NCBI RefSeq assembly: GCF_019933235.1 | Contig: NZ_CP082945.1 | Location: 6,485,501 to 6,549,500, forward strand | Source: Streptomyces angustmyceticus | Lineage (GTDB): Bacteria > Actinomycetota > Actinomycetes > Streptomycetales > Streptomycetaceae | Direction of reading: 5' to 3' | DNA: 64,000 nucleotides | In this document: one piece after another, positions 63,253 through 64,000 of the stretch | Layout of the letters: every line of letters begins with the position of its first letter | Numbering within the stretch: position 1 is the stretch's first letter | Program-made: the position numbers and the translations under genes | Notes under the pieces: generated by a model | What the model was told of the DNA's origin: nothing | The model's input: only the letters and a program-made list of their open reading frames with translations | The model's database searches: none

Positions 63253-64000
63253 ATGGAGAAAACGGAGATCTCGACGGTACTGACCCGCCCGGTCGTATCC
63301 GAGTTCCTCGGCACGCTGCTCCTGGTGTTCTTCGCCGTCGGCTCGGCAGTGCTGGCAGGCGAGTACATCGGCACCTTCGGCATCGCCCTGGCCTTCGGCT
63401 TCACCCTGGTGGCGCTTGCCTACGCCCTCGGCCCGATCTCGGGCTGCCACCTCAACCCCGCGGTGACCCTGGGCATGCTGCTGGCCCGCAGACTCACCCT
63501 GCGCACCGCGGCCGAGTACTGGATCGCCCAGGTGGTCGGCGCCATCGCCGGCTCGGCGCTGCTGTTCCTGGTGGCCCGGCAGGTCCCGGGGCTGCAGACC
63601 CACGCGTCCTTCGGCACGAACGGCTGGGGCGACCGCTCCGCGGTGCACATCAACCTCGGCGGCGCCTTCGTCCTCGAAATACTGATGACGTTCCTGCTGG
63701 TCTACGTGTGGCTGTCGGTCACCCACAAGATCGCCGTGATCGGCTTCAACGGCATGGCCATCGGCCTGGCCCTGGCCACCGTCCACCTCATCGGCATCCC
63801 CCTGGACGGCACCTCGGTGAACCCGGCCCGCTCCATCGGCCCCGCGCTGTTCGCGGGCGGCGCGGCCATCACCCAGCTGTGGCTGTTCATCGTCGCGCCG
63901 CTGATCGGCGGCGCCCTCGCCGCGATGGTGCACCAGGTCACCCATCCGCCGCACGAGCCGGTCCTCGTCGCCGACGACGCGGTGCCGCACGAACCCGCGG
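63253..64000 (+). CDS. Aquaporin (MIP family), 3' end outside the window
   Basis: At least 249 codons are visible and the frame is still open at the right edge. The two half-helix motifs are HLNPAVTLGML and SVNPARSIGPALF, the water-selective aquaporin pattern (NPARS) in contrast to the glyceroporin NPVRD of glpF in this window. Six hydrophobic segments are present, and the C-terminal tail has started (His/Pro-rich). The channel lets water or small neutral solutes cross the membrane. The ATG at 63253 has GAGGAG nine bases upstream. Confidence 0.9.
   Translation, partial: MEKTEISTVLTRPVVSEFLGTLLLVFFAVGSAVLAGEYIGTFGIALAFGFTLVALAYALGPISGCHLNPAVTLGMLLARRLTLRTAAEYWIAQVVGAIAGSALLFLVARQVPGLQTHASFGTNGWGDRSAVHINLGGAFVLEILMTFLLVYVWLSVTHKIAVIGFNGMAIGLALATVHLIGIPLDGTSVNPARSIGPALFAGGAAITQLWLFIVAPLIGGALAAMVHQVTHPPHEPVLVADDAVPHEPA

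Overview
The window looks like a chromosomal segment of a Streptomyces. Base composition is very high in G+C with strongly G/C-biased third codon positions, GTG starts are frequent, and the genes include a complete Pup-proteasome locus, an IclR-controlled glycerol (gyl) operon, pafBC-tatAC-helY and many secreted or lipoprotein genes. From memory, the gene order matches the region around SCO1611-SCO1661 of S. coelicolor; I could not check this by alignment. I see no rRNA, tRNA, CRISPR array, insertion sequence or prophage, so this reads as core-like chromosome with small accessory patches.

Layout. 1-1.7 kb: end of a sugar-lactone amidohydrolase gene, a flavin-fold oxidoreductase and a GntR regulator beside a perfect palindrome. 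1.9-6.9 kb: the glycerol operon glpF-glpK-glpD on the minus strand with its regulator gylR upstream; two matching putative GylR boxes lie before gylR and before glpF. 7.1-10.6 kb: cobalamin-dependent methionine synthase metH with a short hairpin leader. 10.9-18.5 kb: a HAD hydrolase, two tandem peptide-type binding lipoproteins without transporter genes, an orphan LuxR-type response regulator, a RecB-family nuclease and a site-2 protease. 18.5-39.7 kb: the protein-turnover block, consisting of trmI, a secreted protein, ferredoxin, arc (proteasomal ATPase), dop, pup, a frameshifted endonuclease VII gene, prcB, prcA, a divergent lacI/MFS pair, pafA, two FKBP isomerases, pafB, pafC, two small ORFs, tatA, tatC and helY.

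40-50.3 kb: rhamnose mutarotase, a siderophore-interacting reductase with an iron-box-like site, a 5'-3' exonuclease, a two-gene glycine-betaine-type ABC transporter whose permease is fused to two tandem binding domains, two coupled small secreted proteins, a cytosolic helical-backbone metal receptor, and a TDT transporter facing a LysR regulator. 50.3-57.1 kb: a cluster resembling the gamma-glutamylated ethanolamine pathway (hydrolase, amino acid/amine permease, FadR regulator, GlnA-like ligase, aldehyde dehydrogenase, SDR), with a shared operator-like sequence before the permease and before the ligase. 57.2-64 kb: a secreted HAD phosphatase, a PLP amino-acid aldolase/deaminase, a proline-rich membrane protein coupled to a mycosin-like subtilase, an SseB-family protein and an aquaporin cut by the window end.

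How the parts fit. Dop deamidates Pup, PafA attaches it to proteins, Arc unfolds pupylated proteins into the PrcA/PrcB core, and PafBC is the DNA-damage regulator pair commonly linked to this locus. The most notable observations are the decayed endonuclease VII gene between pup and prcB, the shared putative operator in the ethanolamine-type cluster, the permease with two binding domains, the metH leader hairpin, and a recurring TAnnnT-6 nt-start layout that suggests leaderless transcripts at six genes.
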